Shown: positions 22,230-35,809, counted from the stretch's first letter. The stretch is DNA of 64,000 nucleotides from Cacajao melanocephalus (GCA_963573385.1 CAUYLG010013852.1:1-64000); one strand, 5' to 3'. The notes: generated by a model not told the origin, from the sequence alone. Numbers and translations are program-made.

Positions 22230-23752
22230 AAAAATGAAATAATCCTCTAATTTAAAAATTGAATTAAATGCCTCCACAAAGAAATCATCAGGTCCAGATG
22301 GCTTCACAGGTGAAATCTTCTAAATATTTAAAGACGAAATAGCACTAATCTTAAAGAATTTCTTCTAAATAAAAGAAAAAAAAAGCCAAACTTCCTAATT
22401 TATCTATGATGTCAGCATTGCTTTGAAAATAAAATCTGATAAGAACATTGTAAGAATTGAAAATTATTAGTCATGTCTCTCACAAAGCTATATGAAAACA
22501 TTATAGCCAAATATTATTTAACTGTTATATAAAAAGAATAATATACGACAACCAAGTTGGGTTTATTACAATAAGGCAGGATTGCATTTTACATTCAAAA
22601 TTAATCAGTATAATTTGCCACATTAACCCAATATAGGAGCAAAATTATAAGATCAGTTCAATAAGTTCAAAAGCATTTATAAAGCTAACATCCCTTAGTG
22701 ATTTTTTAAAATCACAGCAATGTAGACACAGAAGTTTTAAAATCTGTAAGTGCATAGATATACATATAAATATATATTATATGTATAAATATATATATTT
22801 AAAAGCTATAGGAAACATTAATACTTAATAATGAAATGTTGAAAGCTTTTCATCTGAGATCAGAAATGAGACAAAGTATCTACTAACAGCATTTTAATCG
22901 AAATTGCACTGGTCATAATCAGTATAATAAGAAAAAAAAATTAAAAGGTAGAGAGACTGAAAAAGAAGAAAAAATATTGCCCTTATTGACAGATAACATA
23001 ACTGTGTACATAGAAAAGCCAAAAGATTCTACAGACAAATAATTAAATTAAGAAGGGAAGCTAACATCAATATATTTTTAAAATATTTTGAACACAGTCG
23101 ATAAAAAATTACAAGTGAAAAATTTAAAGCTACCTCATAAAATAACATTAAAATGTCAATACTTAAAATGAAAACAATATATAAATAAGACTTTTATCCT
23201 AAAAACTGAAAAGCATTCTTGAGAAAAATTTTAAAAGGCCTAAATAAATGGAGGTATTTGCTATATTTTCATGGAGAACAAGACTTAATCATTTAAAGAT
23301 GTCAATTCTCCCCAAATTGATCTATAAATTCAATGAAATCTCAATAAAATTCCTAGTAAGTAGGGTGTGTTTGTGTCAGAGAAAAATCACCGCTATTTTA
23401 ACATTTATATAAAAATGAGAAAGACCAAGGATAGCCAAAATAATATTGAAGAACTTCAAATTTGAGAACTTATACTACCAGATATTAAAACTTATTATAA
23501 AACTACAGTAACTAAAATAGTGTGGCATTGGTGAGAGGATAGACAAATAGACCTACAGAACTAAACAGAGCTTAGAAAACAAAGATGAAAATGCCTGCAA
23601 TGAAAATGGGATGGTCTTTTCAATAAATGGGACCAATCAGTTGGATATGGAATTAAAAAACCTCATCTTAACCCCTCCCTACACTACACACAAGAATCAA
23701 TTCCAGGTGTATTTTATATCTAAACATAAAACAATATAACATAGGAAAACAT
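22230..23752 (+). mobile_element. L1M ORF2, sense, heavily decayed
   Basis: AGGTCCAGATGGCTTCACAG, AACATTATAGCCAAATATTA, a reverse transcriptase-region phrase at 22600-22700, AATTCCTAGTAAGTAGGGTG and GTGGCATTGGTGAGAGGATA follow L1 ORF2 in order. Dense stops. A short AT microsatellite at 22755-22800 lies inside. Confidence 0.9.
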
Positions 23753-23880
23753 TCTTTTTTTTTTCAGATTTCCCAGCTTCTTTTTATTTATTTATTTATT
23801 TTTTATTTTTTTCACTGCATTTTAGGTTTTGGGGTATATGTGAAGAACATGCAAGATTGTTGCATAGGTACACACATTCT
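23753..23880 (-). mobile_element. Short L1 3' end, antisense, inside L1
   Basis: A T-rich start and GCATTTTAGGTTTTGGGGTA, then TTGCATAGGTACACAC, are the reverse complement of an L1 3' terminus. It is about 125 bp, inserted into the sense L1M. Confidence 0.75.
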
Positions 23881-24615
<735 letters not shown>

Positions 24616-25660
24616 AAAATCAAGGCTTCTTTACAAAATGGGTGACTCTGAGGCTAGGGAAGAGAAAATATAATATAAACCTGGAATAGCTTGTAGTACA
24701 AGAAAGTTAAAAAGTACTTTAAAAACAAAAGGATTGTGGGGATAGCACATTAAAGGAACATAGGAGCCACCTGAAAGAGCTTCCAATTGCCAAAGATGAA
24801 AAAATGTGAGCGACAAATAAATAAATAATGTAGTATTAGATTATAACCCAAAGATTATAATTAACTCATGTTAATTAATTAATATTAATTAATGTGAGTT
24901 CCTACTGATATGAATGAATGTGATTAAACAAATCTTCCTTGCAGAAAAATTCCAAATAATATACATAGATATTCCACTGTCCAAAAGGTAGAACTTAAGT
25001 CTCCCTCTCCTCCCAACTTGAGGGTGGGCTAGGCATAATGATCCACTTCCAAATGATAAGATTGAGAAAAGGAGAAATAGTGACTTTACAGTGGAGAAAT
25101 CTGGGGAGAACATTACCTTCACCAAGTGATGAAGGTTAACATCATCAATGATGCCAAGTGACTGTCATGTACTCTTTAATTTTGGTGCAATGAGAAGAAC
25201 ACTTTACCTCTGTGACATTATTTCCAAAAACACTTACCTCCATTTTGGCCATAATAAAAACATCAAACAGACCCAGAATGAGGGACTTGCTACAGGAGGC
25301 CTTGCCAGTATCTCTCAAGACTATCAAGGTCATAAAAAACAAAGGGAAGACCAGGAAACTATCGCAGACCAGAAGACACGAGGGAGACATGACAACCAAA
25401 TGTGGTATCCCAGAGGAAGGGCTCCTAGAATAGAAAGAGAATAATAATGGAAAAACCAGTGAAATCTAAATAAAGTCTGGAGTTTACTTAATAGCAACAT
25501 ATTAATATCAATTTCTTCACTTCGACAAGTACACTACGGTAATGGAAGATGTTCAGAAATAGGGAAAATTGAGTGAGGGCTATACAGGAACTCTTTGTAC
25601 TATCTTTGCAACTTTCCTGTAAATCTAAAATTATCCCATAATAAAAGATTTATTAAAGCA
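24616..25660 (+). mobile_element. Second old L1 3' end (L1M type)
   Basis: From about 24885: AGTGACTTTACAGTGGAGAA, AACACTTTACCTCTGTGACA, GACCCAGAATGAGGGACTTG, ACTATCAAGGTCATAAAAAA and GGAACTCTTTGTACTATCTT follow a dispersed old L1M 3' end. The first 270 bp are less clear. It sits between two parts of another L1. A near-palindromic TTAAT run lies at 24863-24900. Confidence 0.7.
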
Positions 25661-26014
25661 AACAAAAACATTAGATATCACTTTACCCCCACAAGAACAG
25701 CTAACATTAGAAACAATAACATGGACAGTAGCAAGTGTTGGCAAGAATGTGGAAGCCATCAGAACTTTCATACTCCACAAGTAGAAGCAGAAATGGACAC
25801 AACCACTTTGAAAAACTCTTTGTCAGTATCTATTAAGCCTGAATACATGTACAATTTAGGTCAATTTTTCTCTTAGATATATACTCAAAAGAAATGGCTG
25901 CATGTGTTCATCGAAAGATCTGTATAAAAATGTCTACTCATAATAGCTAGTCACTAGGAACAACATATACATCCTTCAGCGTAGAATGGATAGATAAATT
26001 GTGGGTATTCAACA
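25661..26014 (+). mobile_element. L1M ORF2 C-terminal part
   Basis: TAGCAAGTGTTGGCAAGAAT, GCAGAAATGGACACAACCAC and AGATCTGTATAAAAATGTCT are the end of L1 ORF2 in sense. Confidence 0.82.
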
Positions 26015-26155
26015 CTTCCAGAGCATCATTCAAACTCAGATGGTGGACAGCTGTCCAGGTGTTGTCTTATTTTTCTAAAGGTTACTTGCATCTCTATTTG
26101 ACTATCATTTATCGAGTGCTTACTCTGAACCAACACATAGCTCAAAGAATACAAC
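26015..26155. other. Insert in L1, possibly MIR-like
   Basis: This interrupts L1 text. ATCATTTATCGAGTGCTTAC resembles antisense MIR, too short to be sure. Confidence 0.35.
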
Positions 26156-26515
26156 AATGAGATTGAGCAAATTATTGCAACACTAAACAACATGGATGGC
26201 TTTTACAGACATAATGCCAAGCAAAACAAGTTAAGCCCCAAGCAAAAAACAGAAACATTCTGCTTTATTTAATTTAATAGGTGAAAGTAATTAATGCTGA
26301 TAAAAGTCAGAGTAGTGGCTACATTTGATGTGGGGGTTTGTAATGATTGGAAAAGGCATGATGAAAGATTTGGGCATGCTGGCAAAGTTCTAGTTCTTGA
26401 TCTGATTGCTGATTATGCTGGGTGGTCACTTTACAAAAGCACATTCCACCATGATCTTAGATTTGCGCGCTTTTCTTGACGTATGTTACACTTCAGTAAA
26501 AACTTTACTCAAAGC
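26156..26515 (+). mobile_element. L1M 3' end
   Basis: GACATAATGCCAAGCAAAAC, AAGTCAGAGTAGTGGCTACA, TAGTTCTTGATCTGATTGCT and GTTACACTTCAGTAAAAACT are the L1M4/ME-type 3' end, closing the nested complex. Confidence 0.85.
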
Positions 26516-27185
26516 TAAAAAATTATACGTACGTACTTCAAACCTGTTTAATTTTAACTTAAAACATATAAATGCACATTTATTCACCACTCTTTTGATG
26601 TGGAGCCAAGGCTTTTCTTTGAGAAAGGGTCTGCTGACCACAGCTCCTTGTCATCTTTCTTACATACACCACACCCATAATGCATCATCTACAATTTCCA
26701 GCATCAGTTTCTTTGAAGTTGAGAGAGACCTTCAAGACCCTTGTAAAGCAATCTGAGTACAGAATCTTGCTAGAATTTTATGATTTTCTCAATCCTTTCA
26801 TTGTCTCGTCCGCATCCAATTCCATAGTCATTTTTAACAGTTCTTAGCCTGCCTTTACAAAGCTTTCAACTCAGCATGGATAAAAACAGTTCCCTTTTTT
26901 TGCACAATTTATTTTATTTTGGGGTTAATACTGGATTAAGTATTAATAACTAAGAATGACATAAATTTTTAGGCTTGGAACCAAACACAAATGCTCCTTG
27001 ATGGGCATGCAATTCTGCTGATAGGAGCAGACATATGTAGGTTTGCTGGAGACTAATCCACGTTTGCAGGAACTCCCCATAATGCGGGCATGCATTCATC
27101 AATGAGTTTTGCAGAGGAAATAAGCTTCACTTCATCCCCTACGTGTGTCAAGTGGATGTCTTACATATGTCTCTAAACTCCCAGC
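26516..27185. other. Repeat-poor segment
   Basis: No recognised repeat or gene. The 116-codon frame 26406-26756 starts inside the L1 3' end and is probably chance. Confidence 0.4.
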
Positions 27186-27868
27186 TGCTATCACTGGTCA
27201 TTCTCGGGTCATCTTTCACCTGGGCTACCATGGAGGCCCCTTAATGGCTTTCCACATGGGAATTATTTTTCTAAAGTAAAAATGATGCACCTGTTTGCTG
27301 CTTAAAATTCTTTAAATGTAGAATGCCTAGCATACTGTGAGTGCTCAATAAATACATGCTGAATGAGTGAGTGACTAAATGAATGGATGCAGGAGCGTGC
27401 AGTTCCTCCAGGACAAAGTTCCAGCTCTTAGGTCTGCCTTACGAGGCTCTTCAAGGTCAGGCCTGCTCGCCTTTCCAGTCATCTCATCTTCTATCTCCTG
27501 GGTGAATCCCGCACTGAGCCCCACTAAGCCCACTGGACCTACCAGCCCACAGGCCATTGCACATGCTGCTCCTCTGCTTGAAGTACCCTTTTTCCATCGC
27601 CTTCCCTAAGTAAGACCCAACTATTCTCTCCTCTTTGATTGCTGGCCCTGCCACATTCCAGTAGAGCTTATCCGTAGTTCTGATCTCCTGCTTTACAAAC
27701 CCTGTTATTAAAATTCCTTGTCATATGCCTGTCACTCCCTTAGGCAGTGCAAGAGAGAGACTTGAGGGCTGGGATTCAGCCCCTTTATTTGGCTTCACAA
27801 TCTCAATGTCTAGCTTGGCCTTGGCATACAGTGGGTGCTCAACACAGGCATGAAGGCAGAAGCCTGCT
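27186..27868 (+). mobile_element. L2 LINE fragments
   Basis: GTTTGCTGCTTAAAATTCTT and the end AGTGAGTGCTCAATAAATAC (near 27340) form one L2 end. 27390-27850 carries further L2 text, CAGGCCATTGCACATGCTGC and CATACAGTGGGTGCTCAACA. Two L2 pieces probably abut. The overlapping frames 27379-27609 and 27375-27557 have no known protein match. Confidence 0.78.
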
Positions 27869-28055
27869 GGCGGAAGTTCACATCCTGACTGCCACTTGAT
27901 AGCTGTGGAGCCTTCGGCAGATTCTTTCTCCAACACTCAGTTTCCTGTAAAACAGGAGCAATGCTGCTCACTTCACAGTGCTACTCTGAAGACTAAGTGA
28001 GATCCCTGATGTAAAGAGCCTGACACACCAAAAGCACTCAATCGACAGAACCTAA
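27869..28055 (+). mobile_element. MIR SINE, sense
   Basis: CTGACTGCCACTTGATAGCT, CTCAGTTTCCTGTAAAACAG and CACCAAAAGCACTCAATCGA follow MIR. Confidence 0.85.
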
Positions 28056-28129
28056 AAGCATGTGGGAGTGTTCACTCTCAGGGTCTAGACAACTGTCCAC
28101 CTGTGTCCACCCAGTTCAGATGGAAGTCT

Positions 28130-28205
28130 GAGTGTGGTGAGAACCCCAGCATCTGCACACAGCAGACACTCAATATGTATTTGCTGAATGAATGGGTGAT
28201 GTTCC
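28130..28205 (+). mobile_element. L2 3' end
   Basis: CAGCAGACACTCAATATGTA and TTTGCTGAATGAATGGG are the L2 3' terminus. Confidence 0.75.
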
Positions 28206-28890
28206 CTGTCCCCCTTCCTGTCCTTTGTCTCACTCTCCTCTCTGCCCTTAGCACCATATTCTCCATATCCAGCCCCATCTCTGTGGGTAATTTGAAATTA
28301 AAATCCCAAAGTTATTTTTCATAAGCGAGAACAATCACTCTTGAGTCTGCTGGCACAGCATCCTGACAGGGGGCTGGCAACGGCCGGTTCACAGTGAGCC
28401 CTGCCAGGGGACTGTGCACATGCTTCTAAGAATAACTCAGTGTCCAAGAATTCCGCCTGTTCTATCGCAAGCTGGGGCCGGCCAGCAGCTGGTTTGCATT
28501 AGCATGGAGGGCGATGGTATTCCACTTTACTACAGTGAGGCTGCTGCTCCTCCCTCCCTCCCTCCCTCCCTCCTCTGTTCCCACTTGGGGCTGTCATTGA
28601 GCAGGCAGAATCTTCATTTCACAGCCTTGAAAGCACCAGGAAGGGGTCTGGTTAGAGGTAAACGGCAGAGTAGATGATGTTTGCCTTTACATCTGGGTCA
28701 TCACACTGCCATTTGGCCACTGTCCGGAGTCCGCAGTGATCTAAGTAATCCAAGGCCATAGGAATATCCCATCTAAACCTGCCTTTACAAAAGCAGTCTG
28801 TGCTTGAAATTAGTCTTGACCACTCATTCATTCATTTCTACACAGAATTATTGACTACTAAACCTAAAGGGGGCCTAGGAAATCACTTAA
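28206..28890. other. Repeat-poor segment, possible regulatory DNA
   Basis: About 700 bp with no interspersed repeat recognised, several CpGs (CAACGGCCGGTTC near 28379) and GGTTTGCATTAGCATGG at 28491, which resembles a POU/octamer site. A (CTCC)n run lies at 28547-28576. Regulatory function is only a guess. Confidence 0.3.
28547..28576. repeat. (CTCC)n short tandem repeat
   Basis: About seven CTCC units. Confidence 0.93.
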
Positions 28891-28894
28891 GGAG

Positions 28895-29105
28895 GCGACT
28901 TGATCTAGAATGGTATTACTCTTCTAGGGAAATCTGGAAACATCTGAGAGTATTTACTTTGGGGGTGTCAAAAAGAGAAAGAAGACTTCTGGCATTTAGT
29001 GGGCAAAAACTAAGGATACAAAATATGCTGTCATGCACAGAACATTCCCACATGATAAAAAAAAAATTGTCCAGACAAAATATGTCAAAGTATCTCCCTT
29101 GAGAA
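28895..29105 (+). mobile_element. MER20-like hAT MITE
   Basis: The order of GGGAAATCTGGAAACATCTG, TTTGGGGGTGTCAAAAAGAG, GGCATTTAGTGGGCAAAAAC, GTCATGCACAGAACATTCCC and CCAGACAAAATATGTCAAAG matches the MER20 consensus as I recall it. Confidence 0.62.
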
Positions 29106-29254
29106 GCGCAGCTGGAGTGGAGTTGTCATCCTGCATCCACCCATTCTTTTCTTACTCCATACCATATTGGGTATGAGCACAGGCTTCCTCATTCCTGGCT
29201 CCTACATATCTTATCATCAAATAGTTGAAATAGATTTGTTTTGTGGTGAAGTGA

Positions 29255-29605
29255 GAGAAAAAGACCATGGCCACAGAGTCAAAAAGACCAGGGCAAATAT
29301 TCTGTTCCTGCAAATCTAGCTATGGAAACTTGACGGAGTTAATGCTTCTTGGAACCCCAGACTCCACACCTGTGCAATAGTCCTCATGATATCTGTGTTA
29401 CATGATGGTTATGAACATGGGTGCCATATTGCACAACTCCTGGAATTGAGTAACATGGTCCAGCAGTGAGAATTCAATAAGAACTTACATAGCATGCTGG
29501 ATGCATAGCGGGCATTAAATATACTGTAGATGTTACATGTAAAGTGCCTTGTACTCTGGCATACAATAGAGGTTCTATAAATTTTAATCCCATCCCCTTC
29601 TCCAT
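29255..29605 (+). mobile_element. MIR SINE, sense, degraded
   Basis: AATCTAGCTATGGAAACTTG, CTCCACACCTGTGCAATAGT and, further on, GTTACATGTAAAGTGCCTTG followed by CTGGCATACAATAGAGGTTC follow MIR, with extra DNA in the middle (about 29410-29480). Confidence 0.65.
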
Positions 29606-29639
29606 CCTATCTCCTCCCTCCTCCCAAGATGTCATGTAA

Positions 29640-29775
29640 CTCACCAAAGGTCCTCTATAATTCATTGATTAAGGGCTACATGCCTGGCTCGGTGCTGGAT
29701 GGTTGTGAGTGAACAGAAAGGGTACTTATGGAAAAGCCATGGTCCCTACTGTCATAGAACTTAAAAATCGGAGGT
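29640..29775 (+). repeat. Ancient unassigned repeat fragment
   Basis: CTACATGCCTGGCTCGGTGC, GTGAGTGAACAGAAAGG and GGTCCCTACTGTCATAGAAC match the start of the same ancient repeat seen at 18140. Confidence 0.45.
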
Positions 29776-30829
29776 TCTAATAAGACCTATATGTATATAT
29801 GTGTTTGTACAGATGAGTGTGAGATGGGTACAAAAATATATTAAGCTATAAAGATTTGCAGTCTACCTCCTCTGCACTCTACTTCCCTTTATTCCAAAAG
29901 GAAGTATCTCTTGATCATTTGGTTCATTACCAGGTCTTTAGTGTGCTGACAGAGAAGATAGATAAAAGGATGAGAGAAGCCAAATTGCTCTAAATAAGAC
30001 AGGATAAAACAGGAGCAGAAAGGAAGAGGGAGGAGACACCATAGAAAGTGAGAAAGAATGAAGGGGAGAAAATGAGTAGTTTTCTGGAGGAGTGGGACCT
30101 TGGGACAAAAGATCCTGTACACCTGGCTGGGGACTGTCATCAGGGAAGCCCCATTGTGAGCCCCTGAGGTATGGTTACAATCAACTAGAACTCCGCAGAG
30201 ATTTTTCCCAAATATTCCTCCAAAGCATAGGTACAGTCCACTATGTCCAGCTTCTTGCTTTTCTTTACCCATGCTTCAGATTCACACTCTATCAACCCAG
30301 CTCATTCCTCAATTCCCTACAAAAAACCTGCCAGCTCAAAGCTCTTGTGAGAGTGTCGGACTTTCCTTGAGGTGTGGAGGAAGCAGAGAAAAGGAATGAC
30401 ATCAACAAAGCTCCAACGACTTCACAATGAGTATCAGACACTCCCTCTTTTAAAGGCCCTTCCCCATGGAGAACGTGCTCTTCAGCTCTCAGAAGCCGCA
30501 CCTCAGCTGATCTCACTGGGTCTTCCTTCTCCTCCCCATAACTCCTCCCCATCATCTCTCTTCTTTTCTCTTCCTCCCACCACTCCCCCACTAGCAGCAG
30601 AAAAGCAATGATTCTTTTTCTCCCTCAGGCTGAGCAACTGAGCCATCTCCCTTTATTCCTCTGAGCCCACCAAAACCCATGCCTTTTGAGTTTTCTTGTA
30701 CCCTCAATGGACAAATCGAGGTGTGTTTAGTCAAAGCGATTCCCTCCTTTAAAATAATGAAGTTAGATAGTGGACTTTTCACCACATTTTTCCTATCTGC
30801 AACTTAAATAAGTCCAAGTTGTTGAGAGA
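29776..30829. other. About 1 kb repeat-poor, no gene supported
   Basis: The plus strand is purine-rich at 29990-30085 and pyrimidine-rich at 30520-30650. Long frames on both strands (127 codons 29889-30272 minus; 99 codons 30292-30591 minus) follow from this base skew. They overlap frames on the other strand and show no domain. Confidence 0.4.
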
Positions 30830-31130
30830 AATGAAGCATGATGGAAATCCAGTGGGCTAGTCAAGGAGGATTTCCTAGACAAGGTTGACTTTAGGTCCTT
30901 GAAGGATAGATGGGATTTGGACAGAATTGGAGAGGGAACCCAGTGGTATCACAACATAAATAAAAGTGTGGAGGCTGAATTGGCACAGAGCATACAAGGG
31001 AAAGTGAAGGACTGGTTGTAGCTGAAGCCAACGACACATTGGCTAATAGTAGCGGATACAAATATGAGAGTTAAGGTAGGATTGTGCATGGAAGACTCTG
31101 AGTGTGTCGGGCTAGGTACCTGACCAAAAC
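30830..31130 (+). repeat. Ancient unassigned repeat fragment
   Basis: GTCAAGGAGGATTTCCTAGA, GACTTTAGGTCCTTGAAGGA and AAGTGTGGAGGCTGAATTGG correspond to the middle of the ancient repeat also seen at 48303. Confidence 0.5.
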
Positions 31131-31165
31131 CTGATCTCACCTTTGGGATAAGCCAATCCATCTTT

Positions 31166-31298
31166 TAGGTTTTCTTCCTCTCTTTCTTCCTTTCTTTCCC
31201 TTCCTTCCTTCCTTCCTTCCTTCCTTTCTTCCTTCCTTCCTTCCCTCCTTCCTCTCTTTCTCTTTCTCCTTCCTTCCTTCTTTCCTTCCTTTCTTTAA
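31166..31298. repeat. (TTCC)n/(CTTT)n polypyrimidine microsatellite
   Basis: About 130 bp of TTCC, TTTC and CTCC units, essentially pyrimidine-only on the plus strand. Likely length-polymorphic. Confidence 0.97.
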
Positions 31299-31322
31299 GA
31301 AAATCATATCAATGATGCTATG

Positions 31323-31868
31323 TGTAAAGGTTAACTTTACGCATCAACCTGACTGGGCCATGAGTGCCCCTATAAACGTTATTTAAACATTATTGTTTAA
31401 CACTAAATTTTAATGTTATTGATTAAGTGTTATTTCTGGGTATGCCTGTGAGGGTGTTTCGGGAAGAGGTTTGTATTTGAATTGGCAGACTGGGTAAAGC
31501 AGAGCTCCCCTCCCCAGTGTGGCCAGGCATCATCCAATCTGTAGAAGGCCTGAACAGGACAAAAAGCGGGGGGATAAGCAAATTCTCTCCTTCAACAGGG
31601 ACATCTATCTTCTCCTGCTTTCTCACATCAGAGCTCTTTGGCCTTCAGAGCCCAGGACTTATTTCAACATACCCTCCTACCCTCCAAGTTCTCAGGCCTT
31701 CAAACTTGGATTGAATTACCCCACTACTTTTCCTGGTTCTCCAGCTTGTGATTATCAGACGGTAGAACTTCTCAGCCGTCATAATCATGTGAACCAATTC
31801 CCATAATTAATAAAATCAATCAATAAGTAAATCTATTGGCTCTGTTTCTCTGGAGAACACTGACTAGT
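31323..31868 (+). mobile_element. MLT2 (ERVL) LTR
   Basis: CATCAACCTGACTGGGCCAT, GCCTGTGAGGGTGTTTCGGG, GCATCATCCAATCTGTAGAA, GGCTCTGTTTCTCTGGAGAA and CACTGACTAGTAAG follow MLT2. An AT-rich expansion at about 31380-31430 has internal TTTAA/TTAAA symmetry. Same family and orientation as 18397-18903. Confidence 0.88.
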
Positions 31869-33206
31869 AAGATATGCAAAAGTAAAGCAAGAACATCTGG
31901 AGAAAGTCAGGAACCTGATAGATTAAATAGGTCTAATTTAGACAAACAAGCTCAATACCTGTTTGGTTACACTCAGAGCCTCCTAAGCTATGTCTCAGTC
32001 AATACTATTGCCTTTGGGGGTAAAAAAGTTTCTTTTCTGTGAGGATTTTGTCTACTACAGGAGCTAGACAGTTTTCTATTCTTTCAGAGTTGGGTACGTT
32101 CCCTTTCAAAGGATAGTTTGCAGGAGGATCAGAAATCAAATACACAGGTGCTTGGAAGGAATTGTTAAAGGCCCCCATCTGTCCCCCTCACAGAGGATGA
32201 GACAAAGAAAAGAAGCAGGACTGTGTTTGGTGCAGCTCAGCATAGACCTGCTGCTGTTATACCACTGTGCTGTTATTCAAGATGGAAAACACATATTTTG
32301 GGAAATGGATTTCTATAGGGACATAGGCATTATGTATTTGTGACCTTGTGACTTATGTATTAGTGACCTCGGTCTACTGAAGGCTAAAGGGGAAAGTTGT
32401 GTGTGGCAACAAGAAGTAGGTCTCCCCTGAAAGGAATCAATGTTCATATGTTTATGCTGAGAAGAAGCAGGTGCTGAGATAGGAAATTATGAGTGGGGCA
32501 TGACTTACTCCTTCATCTGTCTGAGCCCTACACTCTCTGCAGCCCAGACCTAGAGATGCAGACACACTAGAGGATGCTTCTGTTGGCAGCAGATGAGACA
32601 GACAAGAGTAAGAGAGAGCCCTTCAGAGAGCCCCAGGAAATGAACCTCTGAGTCCAATTCTGTCTGGTAGTTAAGTGTAGGTTCCTCTCATCCTTGTAGT
32701 TCTCTCCCAAAACATCCCGTAGAACCCTGTCAAAGATACAGCCCAATCTTTGCCATTACTATAGTAAACAGGGAAGGTCCTGGATCCATGCTTCTATACA
32801 GGAAGGAATGACAGCATCTTCAAAAAGAGCTTTCCTGCATCAGCTGAAAGCCAACCAGTGGCAAGCAGCAGCTCATGGAAAGAAGGCAGCGGCAGTCCTG
32901 AAGGTAGACAGTAACTAGGGTGGGTGTGTGGAATGGTCCAGGATTCCCACAAGGATGCCCAGACTCACCTGGGGAGGGAAACCTTCAGGAGCTGGAGTCA
33001 TCGTCACAGGTATTTCAAAGGAATGATGACCTCAGACATGGGTGCATTCTGACATTTGGGTTCCTCAGAGAAAAAGAGATGACTGTCATTCATTACCTCA
33101 ATTTGCAATTTTGAGGTTCATCAAAAACAGCTTCATTGTTCTCACAGCCTGGCTTCACAGTGCTTAATGTAATAGAGCATTGAAATTGAAAAATACATTC
33201 TTCCTA
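31869..33206. other. 1.3 kb repeat-poor, no gene supported
   Basis: No interspersed repeat recognised. Frames are all under 70 codons. Nothing suggests a coding exon. An A-run at 33208-33222 precedes the next Alu. Confidence 0.4.
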
Positions 33207-33250
33207 TAAAAAAAAAAAAACAGCTTGTATTCATTTATTTTAATATTTGA

Positions 33251-33560
33251 GGCCAGGCACAGTGGCTCACACCTGTAATCTCAACACTTCGGGAGGCCAG
33301 GGCAGGCAGATCACGAGGTCAGGAGTTTGAGACCAGCCTGGCCAATATGGTGAAACCCCGTCTCTACTAAAAATAGAAAAAATTAGCCAGGCATGGTTAT
33401 GTGCACCTGTGGTCCCAGCTACTCAGGAGGCTGAGGCAGGAGAATCACTTGAACTCGGGAGGCTGAGGTTACAGTGAGCGGAGATTGTGCCACTGCTCTC
33501 CAGCCTGGGTGATGGAGCGAGACTTCATCTCGAAAAAAAAAAGGAAAAAGTAAAATAAAA
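33251..33560 (+). mobile_element. Alu SINE, sense
   Basis: GGCCAGGCACAGTGGCTCAC through ACCAGCCTGGCCAATATGGT to an A-rich tail. ATATTTGA just before and ATACTTGA just after the tail are a likely target-site duplication. Confidence 0.97.
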
Positions 33561-33579
33561 AAAATACTTGAAGGCTCCT

Positions 33580-33735
33580 CATAAAAAGTGTGTGGCTGCT
33601 GGAACATGGATAGCAATCAATGCATTTTGCTTGAATGGTTTAACAAACAATGAACTGATGAAATGGGACCTAAATGGGTCCAATAAGAGATAATCCTAGA
33701 AGTGCTGCTGGCGTGATCAAGAAAGAATCATTCAT
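33580..33735. other. Unassigned
   Basis: No gene or repeat recognised. Confidence 0.3.
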
Positions 33736-33920
33736 TTGTGAGAACATAAACCTAGAGCTGCCAGTGACCACCTCAAGAGTAAACCCTCACCCATCCTAAA
33801 AATGCATTCAGTGCCAAGGAAGGCAGAGGCAGAGAAAGAATCAACTTCCTGATAAAATCATGTGAGCACCTGGATCCAGCCATGACTGGTCAGTAACCCT
33901 GAACTTTTTACCATTAGGTG
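33736..33920 (+). repeat. Old LTR-like repeat fragment
   Basis: AACATAAACCTAGAGCTGCC, then GAGCACCTGGATCCAGCCAT, match a dispersed old repeat related to the one at 38090. Family uncertain. Confidence 0.45.
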
Positions 33921-34684
<764 letters not shown>

Positions 34685-34693
34685 TGGGTTCTT

Positions 34694-35179
34694 ATAACTC
34701 ATCTTGCTGAAAGTGACCAAAATATAGATGAACTAATTTAAGCCAAAGGGAGGACAAGGACATTTCTGGACTCTGTGAATCTTCAGAAGTTTCAGGAAAG
34801 TCCAAGTTGCATGTAGACAAATGACTGGATTTAGTAAGGGAAATGCCTCAGTCATTTCTGAAAAATCTAGAGCACTTTAAAGAATGAAGGTTCTCTAAGC
34901 TATGGCCTTAAACATCAAGAGATGAACAAATCTTCATACAACAGCATGTCTCGTCCACACACTTTCACCTACCTCTCCCTCCTGTACCCTGGGCTCCACT
35001 GTCTCTGCAGGATGGACTGGGAAGGAAGAGTGTAGAGGCCTGTTTGAGCAAAATGTAGCCCAGGATATATGGTCCAACCTCCTTTGGGACAGAAGTTTGA
35101 AATATAATATTGCAGCCAGATTGTCAAGGAAGTTTGCATTCATCCTGTTTGAAATGAGGAACCATTAAAGGCAGACAAT
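34694..35179. other. No gene or repeat recognised
   Basis: Unique-looking sequence. Confidence 0.35.
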
Positions 35180-35295
35180 ATTCATTCAACAATATGTATT
35201 AAGTGCATAGCATATACAAGGCCCTCTACTAAAGAAACAATAATAAATATGTACAGCCCCTGATCTTAAGAGACCAGGCAGCTGAAAAACAACTC
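35180..35295 (+). repeat. Ancient unassigned repeat fragment
   Basis: TTCATTCAACAATATGTATT, AAGGCCCTCTACTAAAG and CAGCCCCTGATCTTAAGAGA match the start of the ancient repeat seen at 18140 and 29640. Confidence 0.4.
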
Positions 35296-35309
35296 TAGAA
35301 GCATCTAGA

Positions 35310-35620
35310 GCATCACTATCCAACAGAAATACAATGTGCCACAAATATAACTTTAAATTTTCTAGTAGCCACATTACAAAAAATAAAAAGATAGGTGAAT
35401 TTCATTTAATATTTTATTTAACTCAATGCAGTACATTGAAAATATTATTTTAACATGTAATTACTATAAGAAAATTATTAACGAGGTATTTTACATCCCT
35501 TTTTTCATAATAACTCTCCAAAACTCAGTGTGTATTTTACCTCTCAATTTGGACTACCCCACTTCAGCTGCTCCATACCCAGTATCATTAGTGGCTATCT
35601 GCTGGGTAACATAAACCTCA
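35310..35620. mobile_element. Non-autonomous DNA transposon relic (hAT-like)
   Basis: CATCACTATCCAACAGAAAT, TTTTCTAGTAGCCACATTAC, TTAACATGTAATTACTATAA and CTCTCAATTTGGACTACCCC, then GTATCATTAGTGGCTATC, fit a dispersed MITE whose ends are mutually inverted (CTATCCAA type). Family name uncertain. Confidence 0.6.
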
Positions 35621-35809
35621 AAGATGTTAGTGGGAGAATCATTACGAGGAAAAGAAGTGAAGTATCTGTCTTTCTGAACACCCAGTGTCCATTTCAGCTC
35701 TTTTTCCTTAAACGGTTTCCTGATTTTCCTCTCCTGGGTCATCTTAACTCACATGCATTTTGGAGGGAGTCGACACCATTTCAGATCCATGGGTCATTAT
35801 ATAGCTGTA

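Noticed and set aside
29889..30591. Minus-strand frames of 127 and 99 codons, possibly one gene
   Set aside because: The frames are in different phases, follow purine/pyrimidine skew, and have no homology or splice sites that join them convincingly.
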